Shown in pieces: positions 63,889 through 64,000 of a DNA stretch of 64,000 bases. Source of the DNA: Saccharopolyspora hirsuta (lineage in GTDB: Bacteria > Actinomycetota > Actinomycetes > Mycobacteriales > Pseudonocardiaceae); assembly GCF_008630535.1 (NCBI RefSeq), contig NZ_VWPH01000018.1:90556-154555 (forward strand). Reading direction: 5' to 3'. Position numbers and translations under genes: made by a program. Numbering within the stretch: the stretch's first letter is position 1; every line of letters begins with the position of its first letter. The notes under the pieces are model-generated. The model was not told the origin of the DNA. It saw nothing but the letters and a program-made list of their open reading frames with translations, and ran no database searches.

Positions 63889-64000
63889 TTGTTTCGTGTT
63901 GGAGGGTGAGGATGGCTTGGGCGAGGGTGCTGACTTGGTGTGGGCAGCAGCGGACGCGGTCGAGGACGTGCCAGTTTTTGAGGGTGGCGAAGCCGCGTTC
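63884..64000 (-). mobile_element. IS5-type transposase, C-terminal end (gene runs off the window)
   Basis: The minus strand from the window edge encodes ERGFATLKNWHVLDRVRCCP followed by HQVSTLAQAILTLQHETR and a stop. The FATLKNW-x-LDRVRCCP ending is characteristic of DDE_Tnp_4 (IS5-group) transposases of actinobacteria. The stop codon overlaps the terminal repeat. The rest of the insertion sequence lies beyond the right edge. Confidence 0.75.

Overview
The window is a high-GC actinobacterial chromosome segment, most likely from the Pseudonocardiales; Saccharopolyspora or a close relative is my guess from protein style and gene order. Supporting this are GTG/TTG starts, four-base ATGA/GTGA gene overlaps, F420-type luciferase-like oxidoreductases, Actinobacteria-restricted families (DUF3052, DUF3145, DUF3263, the DUF574 methyltransferases) and conserved actinobacterial blocks: DUF3052-aceE; fasR-fabD-fabH-acpP-fabF followed by DUF3145; dnaG-dgt-glyS-smtB-zur.

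Layout. 1-8.5 kb: 3' end of a photolyase gene, a decayed tspO, tRNA-Val, ahpE, DUF3052, aceE (pyruvate dehydrogenase E1), a structured mobile repeat, phoD and an isopropylmalate-dehydrogenase-like gene. 8.5-14.5 kb: secreted M14 carboxypeptidase, an FMN riboswitch driving a PnuC-like riboflavin transporter (ribM), an MFS pump, DUF3263, a lysin-like amidase and an MscS-like membrane protein. 14.6-19.5 kb: the FAS-II operon (fabD, fabH, acpP, fabF) behind its PucR-type regulator FasR. 19.5-25.4 kb: two gene remnants, DUF3145, a NERD-like membrane protein and an ECF sigma factor with a membrane partner. 25.5-35.3 kb: metabolic and regulatory singletons, cstA with its YbdD partner, and a small amino-acid operon (serine/threonine dehydratase plus a P5C-reductase-like protein) divergent from an Lrp regulator.

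35.3-37.0 kb is a lower-GC remnant of an integrative element ending in a frameshifted integrase against the 3' end of tRNA-Met. 37.2-48.7 kb carries regulators, a CPBP protease, a sigma factor with SnoaL-like tail, a DUF574 methyltransferase, a neutral ceramidase, Spo0M, LysE exporters and a Gly/Asn-rich secreted peptide. 48.7-51.0 kb is decayed: fragments of a type VII secretion effector and a threonine-aldolase-like gene that has lost its catalytic-lysine region. 51-64 kb holds tRNA-Asn, tam, dnaG, a SigJ-like sigma factor, a serpin, a second copy of the structured mobile repeat, dgt, YdcF-like, glyS, smtB-zur, a putative zinc-linked permease pair, and the 3' end of an IS5-type transposase running off the edge.

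The most interesting material is non-coding. A ~300 bp element occurs twice (5403-5700 and 56712-57009). Its terminal sequence is shared with the insertion sequence at the right edge and with a solo end at 20166, and an internal hairpin shows compensatory base changes between copies. A family of short palindromes (GTTTCAATTGAAAC type) and a second family of long perfect 39-46 nt inverted repeats sit between genes. Several genes (tspO, an NmrA-like gene, a threonine-aldolase-like gene) retain both ends but have lost the middle.
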